From contig NZ_JACHCP010000006.1 of NCBI RefSeq assembly GCF_014207185.1, forward strand, positions 248,001 to 312,000: DNA of 64,000 nt. The letters are read 5' to 3'. Under the pieces are notes generated by a model. That model was given only the letters and a program-made list of their open reading frames with translations, did not search any database and had not been told where the DNA came from. Within the stretch, counting starts at the first letter, position 1. Each line of letters opens with the position of its first letter. The DNA is from Rhodanobacter sp. A1T4. Lineage in GTDB: Bacteria; Pseudomonadota; Gammaproteobacteria; Xanthomonadales; Rhodanobacteraceae. This document shows, in pieces, positions 26,088-34,532 of this stretch. Position numbers and translations under genes: made by a program.

Positions 26088-27041
26088 TCAGTGTGATGAG
26101 ACGTAGTTCGACGCCGCTTGCGCGGGAGGTATCGCAAAGTTTTCCCTCATGCGCCTCACTTCCGCAGCTGGCGGAAGGCCGAAAAGCCGCTTGAACTCTC
26201 GATTGAATTGCGACGCGCTTGCATACCCCACCGCGTAGCCCGCGGCCTCCGCCGTCATACCTTGGCGCACTATCAATAGACGGGCTTGGTGTAGTCGCGT
26301 GGACTTTACGTACTGCATGGGCGACGTTTGCGTTACCGCCCTGAAATGGCTATGGAACGTGGGTACGCTCATATCCGCTTCTCTAGCCAATTGCGCCAGA
26401 TTGATCGGTTGGGCGTATGCAACGTGAATATGGCGAAGTGCTTTCCCTATCTTGCCGAATTGCCCATGCATTCCAAGGGCCGAGCGCATGGCCATGCCCT
26501 GGGGCCCAGTGAGTACCCGAAAATAAAGTTCACGCACCAGGCCTGGTCCAAGAATCGTCGCTTCCAATGGTCGGCTCATGGCCTCCAGAAAGCGCAGCAC
26601 GGACATCCGCAGAGCTGAGTCCATGGTGCTGGACATCATGCTGAGCGGCCTCTCCCGATCAACCGGCAAGTGATGGCGGTCGATTTGAATCATCAACTCA
26701 GCGGCCAACTGAAAATCCATATGCATATAGATGGCCAACAATGGATGCTCGGGCGTGCCATCCGATTCCATCGTGAACGGAACGGGCACAGCCACGGCCA
26801 GGTAATGCTGCTCGTCGTAAAGATAAATCTGGTTGCCAAAATAGCCGCGCTTGCGCCCTTGGCACACGATCACGATGCCGGGGTCATACAAAACCGGCGT
26901 TCGCGACAGGGTTCGATCAGAACGCAGGATGCGCACGTCAGGCAGTGCCGTGAGGTTGTATCCCTCCTGGGGCGCTAGCCCGCGAGTAAGGGCAGCCAGA
27001 CGCCGGTTTTCGTCTGCCAAAGGTTGCTCGGCCTTCTTCAT
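26088..27041 (-). CDS. AraC family transcriptional regulator
   Basis: A 317-residue regulator. The N-terminal cupin-like arm (LYDPGIVIVCQGRKRGYFG, YDEQHYLAVAVPVPF) is the AraC_N type. The C-terminal double helix-turn-helix shows PINLAQLAREADMSVPTFHSHF, then TAEAAGYAVGYASASQFNREFKRLFG. This AraC_N type is very often encoded beside an SDR oxidoreductase, as here (divergent SDR, 110-bp gap). The pair lies inside inverted repeat arrays. Confidence 0.9.
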   Translation of the reverse strand: MKKAEQPLADENRRLAALTRGLAPQEGYNLTALPDVRILRSDRTLSRTPVLYDPGIVIVCQGRKRGYFGNQIYLYDEQHYLAVAVPVPFTMESDGTPEHPLLAIYMHMDFQLAAELMIQIDRHHLPVDRERPLSMMSSTMDSALRMSVLRFLEAMSRPLEATILGPGLVRELYFRVLTGPQGMAMRSALGMHGQFGKIGKALRHIHVAYAQPINLAQLAREADMSVPTFHSHFRAVTQTSPMQYVKSTRLHQARLLIVRQGMTAEAAGYAVGYASASQFNREFKRLFGLPPAAEVRRMRENFAIPPAQAASNYVSSH

Positions 27042-27151
27042 GGGAGATGATTTCTCATAGGAATAGGCAAGAAAGTTGGATAATAAGGCGTCAAAATCCT
27101 ATCTATAAGAGCCTATTGTGCACCCTCCCGTTGTTCTTCAGGAGTAGTCGC

Positions 27152-27985
27152 ATGTCAGCAATCAAGACTTTACTTATTACCGGGGTTAGCAGCGGGTTCG
27201 GCAGGGCGCTGGCCCAAGAGGCCCTCGCCATGGGTCATCGTGTGGTTGGAACTGTGCGAAATGAGCAAGCTCGGCGTGAGTTCGAGGCGCTTGCTGCCAG
27301 CAACGCGATAGGCCGCATTCTCGATGTCACCGACTATGATGCGATCGATGGGGTAGTTGCCGACATCGAGGAGACCGTTGGTCCGGTGGACGTACTCGTC
27401 AACAACGCCGGATATGGTCACGAGGGCGTTATGGAGGAGTCGCCATTGGCAGAGATGCGGCGGCAGTTCGACGTCAATGTGTTTGGCGCCGTGGCCATGA
27501 TGAAGGCCGTACTGCCCTACATGCGTCATCGACGCAGGGGGCATATCCTCAACGTCACTTCGATGGGCGGCTATATCACTCTGCCTGGCATTTCCTACTA
27601 TTGCGGCAGCAAGTTCGCATTGGAAGGCATTTCAGAAGTAGTCGGCAAAGAAGTGAAGCCGCTCGGTATCGCCGTAACGGCGGTAGCCCCTGGCTCGTTC
27701 CGCACTGACTGGGCAGGACGTTCGATGGTCAGGACACCTCGCTCCATTCCTGATTACGACGGGTTGTTCGATCCGATCCGAGAGGCCCGTCAGCAAAAGA
27801 ACGGAAAGCAGCTTGGCGATCCTGCAAAGGCAGCGCAAGCCATGCTGAGTTTGATCGATAGTGACTCGCCACCAGCGCATCTACTGCTCGGAAGCGACGC
27901 GCTCAACTTGGTGCGTCAGAAGTTGTTTGACTTGACCGCCGAGATCAATCATTGGGAGAAAACGACGCGTTCGACGGATGGTTGA
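27152..27985 (+). CDS. SDR family oxidoreductase
   Basis: A 277-residue short-chain dehydrogenase. Cofactor motif TGVSSGFGRALA, structural LVNNAGYG, catalytic Ser in LNVTSMGG and the YxxxK pair in YYCGSKFALEG are all present. The extended C-terminus fits the classical oxidoreductase group whose members stand next to AraC regulators. Start ATG 27152 has CAGGAG eight bases upstream; the frame is open further upstream without homology. Substrate unknown. Confidence 0.92.
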   Translation: MSAIKTLLITGVSSGFGRALAQEALAMGHRVVGTVRNEQARREFEALAASNAIGRILDVTDYDAIDGVVADIEETVGPVDVLVNNAGYGHEGVMEESPLAEMRRQFDVNVFGAVAMMKAVLPYMRHRRRGHILNVTSMGGYITLPGISYYCGSKFALEGISEVVGKEVKPLGIAVTAVAPGSFRTDWAGRSMVRTPRSIPDYDGLFDPIREARQQKNGKQLGDPAKAAQAMLSLIDSDSPPAHLLLGSDALNLVRQKLFDLTAEINHWEKTTRSTDG

Positions 27986-28059
27986 GAAAGTGGGGCGAGC
28001 CACCACCGAGCATCATGAGGAGTACCCGCCGCTGGGTGGCGGCCTCAACCGCAATAGAA

Positions 28060-28139
28060 CGACAGTCTCTGGTCAGCACCAGCGAGGTGTTCAGCGTCAA
28101 GCGGAATCGGTGTTCAAGCCGACCGGAATCCGCACGCAG
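28060..28139. repeat. Right array of transposon-end-like repeats (inverted copy)
   Basis: Read on the minus strand from 28138, the units are GATTCCGGTCGGCT + TGAACACC, GATTCCGCTTGACGC + TGAACACC, then a degraded CTGGTGCTGACC. They match the left array at 25921-25990 in inverted orientation, enclosing the AraC/SDR pair. Confidence 0.55.
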
Positions 28140-28168
28140 ACCGATACGCTAGCAATTGAGTTGAATCG

Positions 28169-28807
28169 CTAGGCGCGTGAGCGAATCTCTTTGAGGTATT
28201 TGTACAGAGCAGCCCGTGAAATGCCGACGCGTTCTGCAACGACCGGAGGCGCATTGCGCATGCTTAGAAAACCGCTGGCGCTGATTTTCTCGATCAGCGC
28301 AAAGCGCAGACTGGTGTTGAAGGACTTCACCGGTATGCCTTCCTCGCGCTCAACTTCCTGCACCAGGCGTTCCAAGGCTTGTCGCCAGTTGTCATGGAAG
28401 AACGGTGCGTGTGGTTCCAGGGATTCCGGAAGGAAGGCCAGCGCGGATACTTCATCCCTGATGCGTTCAAGGGTGGAGACGTCGAAGTTGATGCACATCA
28501 TCGCAGCGGGTTGCTGATCGGCATCTCGGATGACCGCGGTGACGGAGCGCAGGTTGCGACCGTCCTTGTTCACCTTGCGGTACGGACCGATCACGGCTTG
28601 GGCAAGGCTTTCCTCGGAGACTTGGTCAGCCACCGATGAATCGCCAATGCGTCGCCTGGAAATCGAGTTGGCTATGTATGCCACTTTCAAGGAAGACAAG
28701 TCGTGGATGACCACTTCCACGTGCGGCCGGAAAAGTGTCGCGATGGCATCGGCTACGGGGAAGTACGCGGCGAATTTCGCTTGAGCACTTTTCGTCCTTT
28801 TCGGCAT
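28169..28807 (-). CDS. YheO/DauR-like PAS and helix-turn-helix regulator
   Basis: A 212-residue regulator. The N-terminal YheO-like PAS domain (PVADAIATLFRPHVEVVIHD, NKDGRNLRSVTAVIRD, MMCINFDVS) is followed by a C-terminal DauR-type HTH (SFNTSLRFALIEKISASGFL, RNAPPVVAERVGISRAALYKYLKEIRSR). Family members such as DauR control amino-acid or D-amino-acid catabolism genes; the ligand here is unknown. It is divergent from the second M61 peptidase gene across 159 bp containing palindromes. Confidence 0.85.
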   Translation of the reverse strand: MPKRTKSAQAKFAAYFPVADAIATLFRPHVEVVIHDLSSLKVAYIANSISRRRIGDSSVADQVSEESLAQAVIGPYRKVNKDGRNLRSVTAVIRDADQQPAAMMCINFDVSTLERIRDEVSALAFLPESLEPHAPFFHDNWRQALERLVQEVEREEGIPVKSFNTSLRFALIEKISASGFLSMRNAPPVVAERVGISRAALYKYLKEIRSRA

Positions 28808-28898
28808 ATCGCTTGGTCCTCGGGCTCGTAAACGTGGTGGCGAGCTTACCGACTCGTTGGTCTTGCACGGTGTCGGAATAGCAATAGCGTTTTCGCAT

Positions 28899-28938
28899 CA
28901 AATAGACAATAAGTCCAAGATTGACTATTTGTAAATAG
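28899..28938. promoter_or_regulatory. Nested palindromes, probable operator
   Basis: CAAATAG (28899-28905) and CTATTTG (28925-28931) are inverted repeats, and CTATTTGTAAATAG (28925-28938) is itself a palindrome. They lie between the YheO-type regulator and the M61 gene, next to TTGACT (28921) that could serve as a -35 box. Confidence 0.45.
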
Positions 28939-28966
28939 CCTTGTTAGGCTGGTCGCCGTCATTGCA

Positions 28967-31036
28967 ATGATTGACGTTGAGGCCAGGTCGGTGAGGAAAC
29001 TTATCAAATACGCTACGTTCCGATTGCCAGGACAAGCTCTGCTGTCTATGCGAGCGAGCAAGCGTTGTGTCGGCCGCATGTTCTACAGGGCAAACGCTTT
29101 TTCACCTAGCGTCACCCATCGCCTAGCAATGGCATTGTGCGCTGTTGCGAGCGTGGCGTTTACATTCTCGCTGGCCGCAACGGGCAAGGGCATCAATCCC
29201 CAGCCGCTGCCTTATCCAGCACCGATCGAGGCACCTCGCGATGTGCCGTTCAAGGGCACCCTATCGCTAGTTGTTGACGCGACCGATATCGCCCATAAAT
29301 TATTTGCCGTGCGAGAAATCTTGCCGGTTCAGGCCTCGGGATCGCTTACCTTGCTCTATCCGGCCTGGGAAAGCGCGAGTCATGCCGAGACGATTTCAGT
29401 GGCCAATCTTGCGGGTCTCTTCGTCAGCATCGACGGCAAGAGTGTCGATTGGCAGCGCGATGCAGTCGACATGCATGCGTTCCATATCAACGTGCCCGTT
29501 GGCGCGCGCGCGATCGAGGTCGAGTTTCAATATCTGACGCGAGCATCTGACGCTTTGATGACGCCGAACCTCGTCGATGTGCAATGGCAGCGACTGCTTC
29601 TTTATCCGGCGGGCTGGTTTGCCAGAAACATTCCTGTCGCTGCGAGTTTGAAGTTGCCTCCAGGGCTCAAAGCCTTCACCTCGCTCGACGTGGATGGTGC
29701 GTCCGACGACATGGTTGCTTACAAGCCGGTATCGCTGGAAGCGCTTACCGATTCGCCGGTCTATGCCGGTCGGTACTGGCGGCAAGTGAAACTTACGCCG
29801 GATGGCGTGCCTACGGTCCGGCTGGATCTGTTGGCCGATAACCGCGGCGACCTTGCGGAAACTGGCGATGACTTGAGCAAGTTACGCCAGCTTCTTGTGC
29901 AGACCCGGCAACTGCTTGGGCCGCCGCATTACGCTCACTACGATGCGATCGTCACGCTGAGCGATGCGTTCCCCGCCGGTGGCATCGAGCATCTGGAATC
30001 CGGTGAAGACAATCTGCCGGCCAACTATTTCACTGACAACGCCGAGCAACTTAACAATCTTGACTTGATTGCCCACGAGTACGTGCATTCATGGAACGGG
30101 AAATTTCGTCAGCCGGCTGACTTATGGACCCCGACGTTGAATGTACCTATGCGGGATAGCCTGCTTTGGGTTTATGAAGGACAAACGGAGTTCTGGGGGC
30201 GGGTTCTTGCCGCGCGCAGCGGTCAACGAACGCGGCAAGAGACACTCGACAAGCTGGCGCTTGATGCTGCCGTGGTTGACGCGCGGGTGGGGCGGAGCTG
30301 GAAGACTCTACAGGACAGCAATAACGATCCGCTCTACATGGCGGGCCATTCGGTGGCATGGCGCGATTGGCAACGTCGCGAAGATTATTACCCGGAGGGC
30401 GTGATGCTGTGGCTGGACGTTGACGCCATCGTGCGCGAGCGCAGCAGCGATAAAAAAAGTCTCAATGATTTCGCACGTGCGTTCTTCGACGTGGGCAACG
30501 GTTCGCGCATCACCTCAACCTACACGTTCGAGCAGGTGTGCGACGCGCTTGATCGAATCGTGCCGTACGACTGGAGTGGCTTCTTGAGGTCACGACTGGA
30601 TGCCCATGATTCGAGCGTTCTCGACGGCCTCGCGCGGATGGGCTGGCGGCTCGTCTATACCGATACGCCTACCGCGACTTTTACACAGGACGAGGTCGAC
30701 TCCGGCGTGATCGATCTCACGTACTCGATCGGCTTGTCGATATCGAGCAAGGGCGATGTGCGGGTTGCTTCCTGGCAGGGTCCGGCGTTCACCGCTGGTG
30801 TGGCTCCTGGAGCACATATCATTTCGGTGAATGGCAAACCGTATACGTCCGACCTGATGAAGGCTGCCGTGAAATCGGCCACCACTGCATCGATCGACAT
30901 TCAATACGAGGCCGATGGGCAGACTCATGCCGCAACGATTCCCTATCACGGCACACTGCGTTATCCCCAGCTTGAGCGCATTGCGGGGAGCGTCGATCGT
31001 TTGAGTGGTTTGTTGGCACCGGTAAATATTCATTAG
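28967..31036 (+). CDS. M61 family metallopeptidase with C-terminal PDZ domain (paralogue 2)
   Basis: A paralogue of the 18763-20712 gene. The zinc site is HEYVH (His370, Glu371, His374) with Glu404 in WVYEGQTEFWG; the helix EDYYPEGVMLWLDVDAIVR and a PDZ domain (PAFTAGVAPGAHIISVNGK) follow. The hydrophobic signal core is LAMALCAVASVAFTFSLAA. The upstream start is uncertain: no candidate has a clear ribosome site. ATG 28967 gives a long N-region; ATG 29078 gives a normal signal peptide and may be correct. It is divergent from the YheO-type regulator. Confidence 0.9.
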   Translation: MIDVEARSVRKLIKYATFRLPGQALLSMRASKRCVGRMFYRANAFSPSVTHRLAMALCAVASVAFTFSLAATGKGINPQPLPYPAPIEAPRDVPFKGTLSLVVDATDIAHKLFAVREILPVQASGSLTLLYPAWESASHAETISVANLAGLFVSIDGKSVDWQRDAVDMHAFHINVPVGARAIEVEFQYLTRASDALMTPNLVDVQWQRLLLYPAGWFARNIPVAASLKLPPGLKAFTSLDVDGASDDMVAYKPVSLEALTDSPVYAGRYWRQVKLTPDGVPTVRLDLLADNRGDLAETGDDLSKLRQLLVQTRQLLGPPHYAHYDAIVTLSDAFPAGGIEHLESGEDNLPANYFTDNAEQLNNLDLIAHEYVHSWNGKFRQPADLWTPTLNVPMRDSLLWVYEGQTEFWGRVLAARSGQRTRQETLDKLALDAAVVDARVGRSWKTLQDSNNDPLYMAGHSVAWRDWQRREDYYPEGVMLWLDVDAIVRERSSDKKSLNDFARAFFDVGNGSRITSTYTFEQVCDALDRIVPYDWSGFLRSRLDAHDSSVLDGLARMGWRLVYTDTPTATFTQDEVDSGVIDLTYSIGLSISSKGDVRVASWQGPAFTAGVAPGAHIISVNGKPYTSDLMKAAVKSATTASIDIQYEADGQTHAATIPYHGTLRYPQLERIAGSVDRLSGLLAPVNIH

Positions 31037-31064
31037 CGAATACGCCGAAGCTTGCGCGCGCTTT

Positions 31065-31303
31065 TTATGGCGTTGCGCTATCCCGTTCGCTCGACTTGTG
31101 CAGTAGTCTTCCATCCTCACCGGGTGGACGGCCAAACAGCCGACGATAGTCGCGACTGAACTGGGAAGGTCGTCGTTGCCAACGTTGAAACCGGCTTGCG
31201 CGACATCTGCCGCTGCGGATACCGGCTGGGAACGCGCCGCCTGCTGACGAATCTGTTTCCGGTACTGGATCGAGGGCATCGACGTGATGTTCATGTCCAG
31301 GTG
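31065..31303 (-). pseudogene. AraC-type regulator fragment, frameshifted
   Basis: The minus strand from 31303 reads MPSIQYRKQIRQQAARSQPV, then AADVAQAGFNVG, the second half of an AraC DNA-binding domain. At about 31170 the frame shifts and continues with SQFSRDYRRLFGRPPGEDGR to a stop at 31065. It aligns with the C-terminus of the intact AraC gene at 51795-52679 (SPIQFQKQVRLQVARALLL, SQFSREYRRQFGRPPREDGD). The N-terminal part of the gene is gone. Confidence 0.75.
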
Positions 31304-31408
31304 AGGCATCGCACGAAGCCGCGACGGACAAGCTATTAAACCTTGGATGTGCCAAGTGCATCCTAAGGTGTCTCTATAGCAGCAAGGCAACCGAATGAGA
31401 TGGTCATC

Positions 31409-33229
31409 ATGAAATACGTGACTGCATCACTCAGGCGAGCTCTTACATGCTGCTGTTTGGCCTTTGCGCTACCCCACGTGCAGGCTGCAGAACTACCGTC
31501 TGGAAACGAACTGACGGGCATATGGGAGGCGTCCGCACCACTCGGTCAGGTGGCGAAGGGCGAACTCACGGTAGATCTAAGTCACGCTTCCGGCCAGGCG
31601 AAGCTTGATGGCCATCAAACTATCGCGAAGATCGAAGGCAGCACGATCACCTTCGACTTTGGTTCGAGTACGGGGCGTTTTCGCGGCGCTCTTGTCGACG
31701 ACAAACTGAACGGATTCTGGATTCAACCGGCCAGCAGTCTGGCGAGCTATGCAATGGCGACGCCAGTGCGTTTCAGACAAATCGGGCACCGACGATGGAT
31801 CGGCATTGTCAGGCCGTTGATTCCACGAACCACTTTGTATCTCGTGGTCGATAAAGGGGCCGATGGTTCGTCCATGGCCTTCATTCGTGATTACCAGAGG
31901 AATATAGGTATCGGGCGCCGTTTCAAGGTCGATTTATCAGGCGCACGCGTCGAACTCAGTGATGCGGGAGATTCGGGCTATCGTCTCACCGGCAGCCTGG
32001 ACGAAGTTCATCACGCCATTACGATGGCAGTCCCGGATTACGGGACCCTATTTCGCTTTGTGCGCACGTCGGCGAGCCAAGTATCGAATCTTTATCCAAC
32101 GCGCACAGAGGCGTTGTATCGCTACCGACAGCCCATAGACGATGGCGATGGCTGGACGGTAGGCAGCGCATCAAGCGTTGGATTGGATGCCGCGCTTCTT
32201 GAAACCTTCGTGAGATCGCTCGCAGCCCAACGCGCAACCAGTGCGTCATCACCAGCGATACAAGCTGTTCTCGTGGCGCGGCATGGAAAGCTTGTTCTGG
32301 ATGAGTATTTTTACGGTTACAACCGCGAAGACACGCACGACATTCGCTCAGCTGGTAAGACATTGACCGCGACATTGGTAGGTATTGCTCAAAGAATAGA
32401 TCCCTCGTTCACAACGAACACGAAGGTCTATGACATTTTTTCAAACGACGACCCTGATCGGAATCCGGATCCTCGCAAAAAAATGATGACGATCGAGAAT
32501 CTCATCACAATGACATCCGGTTACAACTGCGATGACGAGAACCCTAAGGCTCCAGGCAATGAAGATGTTGTCACGGCTCAGAAAACCCAGCCGGACTGGA
32601 CGCGGTATATCGTTGGCCTTCCGATGATCAGTACTCCTGGCGGACGCCGTGCGGTCTACTGCTCGGTGGATATCCATCTTGCCGGTGCGTCCGCATCCAG
32701 GGCAACGGGCATCTGGCTACCGGCGCTATTTGATGAATACCTCGCAAAGCCGCTCGATTTTCTGACATACCACTGGGATTTGACGCCGACAGACCAAGGT
32801 TATGGCGGGGGAGGTCAATATCTACGTCCGCGCGATCTACTGAAAATTGGCCAGCTGTACCTTTCGAAGGGTAGATGGCGAGATCGGCAACTGATCAGCC
32901 CGGAGTGGGTGTACGAAGCTACCCAAGAGCATTCGGTATTTGATACCGGTAGCGAAGCGCCGCTTCGTGGCTCGGAACATCCGGCACCGACGGACGTGCA
33001 TGGTTATGGTTATGGCTGGCATCTATTGATGACAAACGTCGAGGGAAAACGCTATCGGGAGTATGTGGCCACCGGGAACGGTGGTCAGATCGTGGCAGTC
33101 ATCCCGGATCTCGATCTTGTTGTCGGTTTCGCCAGCAGTAATTACAACAACGGCAAGACATGGTGGAAATTCATTTCGAACTACATCCCTGAACACATCA
33201 TCCCGGCGATAAGCCAAGGAAAGCGATAG
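31409..33229 (+). CDS. Exported serine hydrolase (beta-lactamase/class C PBP-like)
   Basis: About 606 residues. A signal peptide (CCCLAFALPHVQAAE) leads to a beta-strand-rich N-terminal domain of roughly 230 residues, then a serine beta-lactamase fold. The SxxK nucleophile motif is DIRSAGKTLTATLVG, followed by MTIENLITMTSGYNC and by the Tyr motif AVYCSVDIHLAG, where the usual YxN is YCS; YVATGNGGQ replaces the KTG box. The unusual motifs point to an esterase or D-aminopeptidase-like role rather than penicillin hydrolysis. ATG 31409 is preferred to 31400 for signal peptide shape. Confidence 0.85.
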   Translation: MKYVTASLRRALTCCCLAFALPHVQAAELPSGNELTGIWEASAPLGQVAKGELTVDLSHASGQAKLDGHQTIAKIEGSTITFDFGSSTGRFRGALVDDKLNGFWIQPASSLASYAMATPVRFRQIGHRRWIGIVRPLIPRTTLYLVVDKGADGSSMAFIRDYQRNIGIGRRFKVDLSGARVELSDAGDSGYRLTGSLDEVHHAITMAVPDYGTLFRFVRTSASQVSNLYPTRTEALYRYRQPIDDGDGWTVGSASSVGLDAALLETFVRSLAAQRATSASSPAIQAVLVARHGKLVLDEYFYGYNREDTHDIRSAGKTLTATLVGIAQRIDPSFTTNTKVYDIFSNDDPDRNPDPRKKMMTIENLITMTSGYNCDDENPKAPGNEDVVTAQKTQPDWTRYIVGLPMISTPGGRRAVYCSVDIHLAGASASRATGIWLPALFDEYLAKPLDFLTYHWDLTPTDQGYGGGGQYLRPRDLLKIGQLYLSKGRWRDRQLISPEWVYEATQEHSVFDTGSEAPLRGSEHPAPTDVHGYGYGWHLLMTNVEGKRYREYVATGNGGQIVAVIPDLDLVVGFASSNYNNGKTWWKFISNYIPEHIIPAISQGKR

Positions 33230-33277
33230 CCAGCAGTGCCCTCGCTCAAACAATGAATCGGAAACACACTTCCAAAA

Positions 33278-33304
33278 ATAAGGCCGCTTCGAGAGCGGCC
33301 TTAT
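33278..33304. terminator. Bidirectional terminator
   Basis: ATAAGGCCGCT and AGCGGCCTTAT form a perfect 11-bp stem around TCGAG between convergent genes. Confidence 0.75.
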
Positions 33305-33328
33305 GATCAACGTAGCTACGACGATGGT

Positions 33329-33868
33329 TTAACCTGCAGAAGACGCACTCGCCGGTGCGCCGGACTTGCTGTGCTTGTGCGGTCCGTGAGCGGCCTTCTT
33401 CTTGGCCTGTTCATTGCGGTACATGGCATCGGCTACCTGCTTTTGTTCCGGCGACAGTACAGCGTACAAATCGCTGAATGCCGAGGACAGCTTCTGCATG
33501 TTTTCTGCATGTTGCTGTGCCAGGGCGGCATACGATTTCATGGCGTCGTCGGCGTCCATCGATGAAAGCTTTTGCGCACGATCGCGGAAGGCCCCATCGG
33601 TCTTGTTCGCGTTGTCACGCATCGTTTGCGTGAAAGCGTCCCACTGCTTGGACTGCTGATCGGTGATATTCAACTTTGCATGCAGATCGGTGATGCGCTG
33701 TTCAACGACGTCGGCACGCTTTTGCGCATGGCTTTTCGTCATCGATGAGGAACTTGACATGGACGAGCTGCTTGCCGATGCCGGTGCCTGTTGCGCAAAA
33801 GCGGATGCGGTGAAGATGGCGAGCGACAACAGGGCAGGCACGGCGACGTTACGAATGGCTTGTTTCAT
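33329..33868 (-). CDS. Spy/CpxP-like periplasmic protein (LTXXQ type)
   Basis: A 179-residue exported protein. The signal peptide ends at SAFAQQ; a Ser/Met-rich linker follows, then a long helical region with two degenerate LTXXQ motifs, LNITDQQSKQWDAF and LSPEQKQVADAMY. Spy-type proteins are ATP-independent periplasmic chaperones that limit aggregation under envelope stress or metals. The C-terminus is Lys/His-rich (KKKAAHGPHKHSK) and might bind metal. It follows the glycine-rich protein gene by 62 bp on the same strand, probably one transcript. Confidence 0.8.
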   Translation of the reverse strand: MKQAIRNVAVPALLSLAIFTASAFAQQAPASASSSSMSSSSSMTKSHAQKRADVVEQRITDLHAKLNITDQQSKQWDAFTQTMRDNANKTDGAFRDRAQKLSSMDADDAMKSYAALAQQHAENMQKLSSAFSDLYAVLSPEQKQVADAMYRNEQAKKKAAHGPHKHSKSGAPASASSAG

Positions 33869-33930
33869 AGTTGATGCTCCGATTCACGTGGCGTGATCGA
33901 CAGCGGCCCGAGATGGGCGCGTCGCGCTGA

Positions 33931-34281
33931 TTAGTAGCCGTTCTGTGGTGGCGGGTAGTTGTTGTCGTAATAGACAACGCCCGGCGGTGGCGGTGGCGGT
34001 GGTGACGAATACACCACATCCGGCGGTGGCCGCTGCGCTGAATTCACAATCACTGCCCCAGCGACTACGCCCAACAGGGCGCCGGCGATAAGGCCGCCAT
34101 TGCCGCCGCCACGACCGCGATAGCCGCGATTGTCGTAGCGATTGTTGTACTGCGGTCGGCCGTGATAGCCACCATGCCCGTAGCGTTGTGCTTGGGCGGG
34201 TACGGCCGATACGGTTATCGCCACGGCAACAAATGCGACAGCGATATAACGATATAAAGAGGTTCGAACGGTGTGAGTCAT
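33931..34281 (-). CDS. Exported glycine/tyrosine-rich protein with glycine zipper
   Basis: A 116-residue protein with a signal peptide (VAITVSAVPAQAQ), an arginine/tyrosine/glycine-rich stretch (GYHGRPQYNNRYDNRGYRG), a short glycine-zipper-like hydrophobic segment (LIAGALLGVVAGAVIVN) and a proline-rich tail with seven consecutive prolines. Such small envelope proteins are common but unassigned. GAGGAG nine bases before the ATG supports the start. It probably forms an operon with the Spy-like gene. Confidence 0.75.
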   Translation of the reverse strand: MTHTVRTSLYRYIAVAFVAVAITVSAVPAQAQRYGHGGYHGRPQYNNRYDNRGYRGRGGGNGGLIAGALLGVVAGAVIVNSAQRPPPDVVYSSPPPPPPPGVVYYDNNYPPPQNGY

Positions 34282-34532
34282 GAACGTATGCTCCTCACTA
34301 TGTTGCGTGTGTCGCGGGCATCAGGCCAGCATCCGATGCGTGCGCGGATAGGAATCGCCACGGCGACAAGGATCGATGACAACACTGTCTGGCATGTCAT
34401 TGGAATCACCGCCCACCGATTCTATGACAAAGCATGTGATCAAGCGCTTCACCTGTGCAACTGACTGGAAACACATGAGAAAGGTCACAAAACCCTCATT
34501 GCCCGGGGATTACTCGCAACCGGGCCACCATG

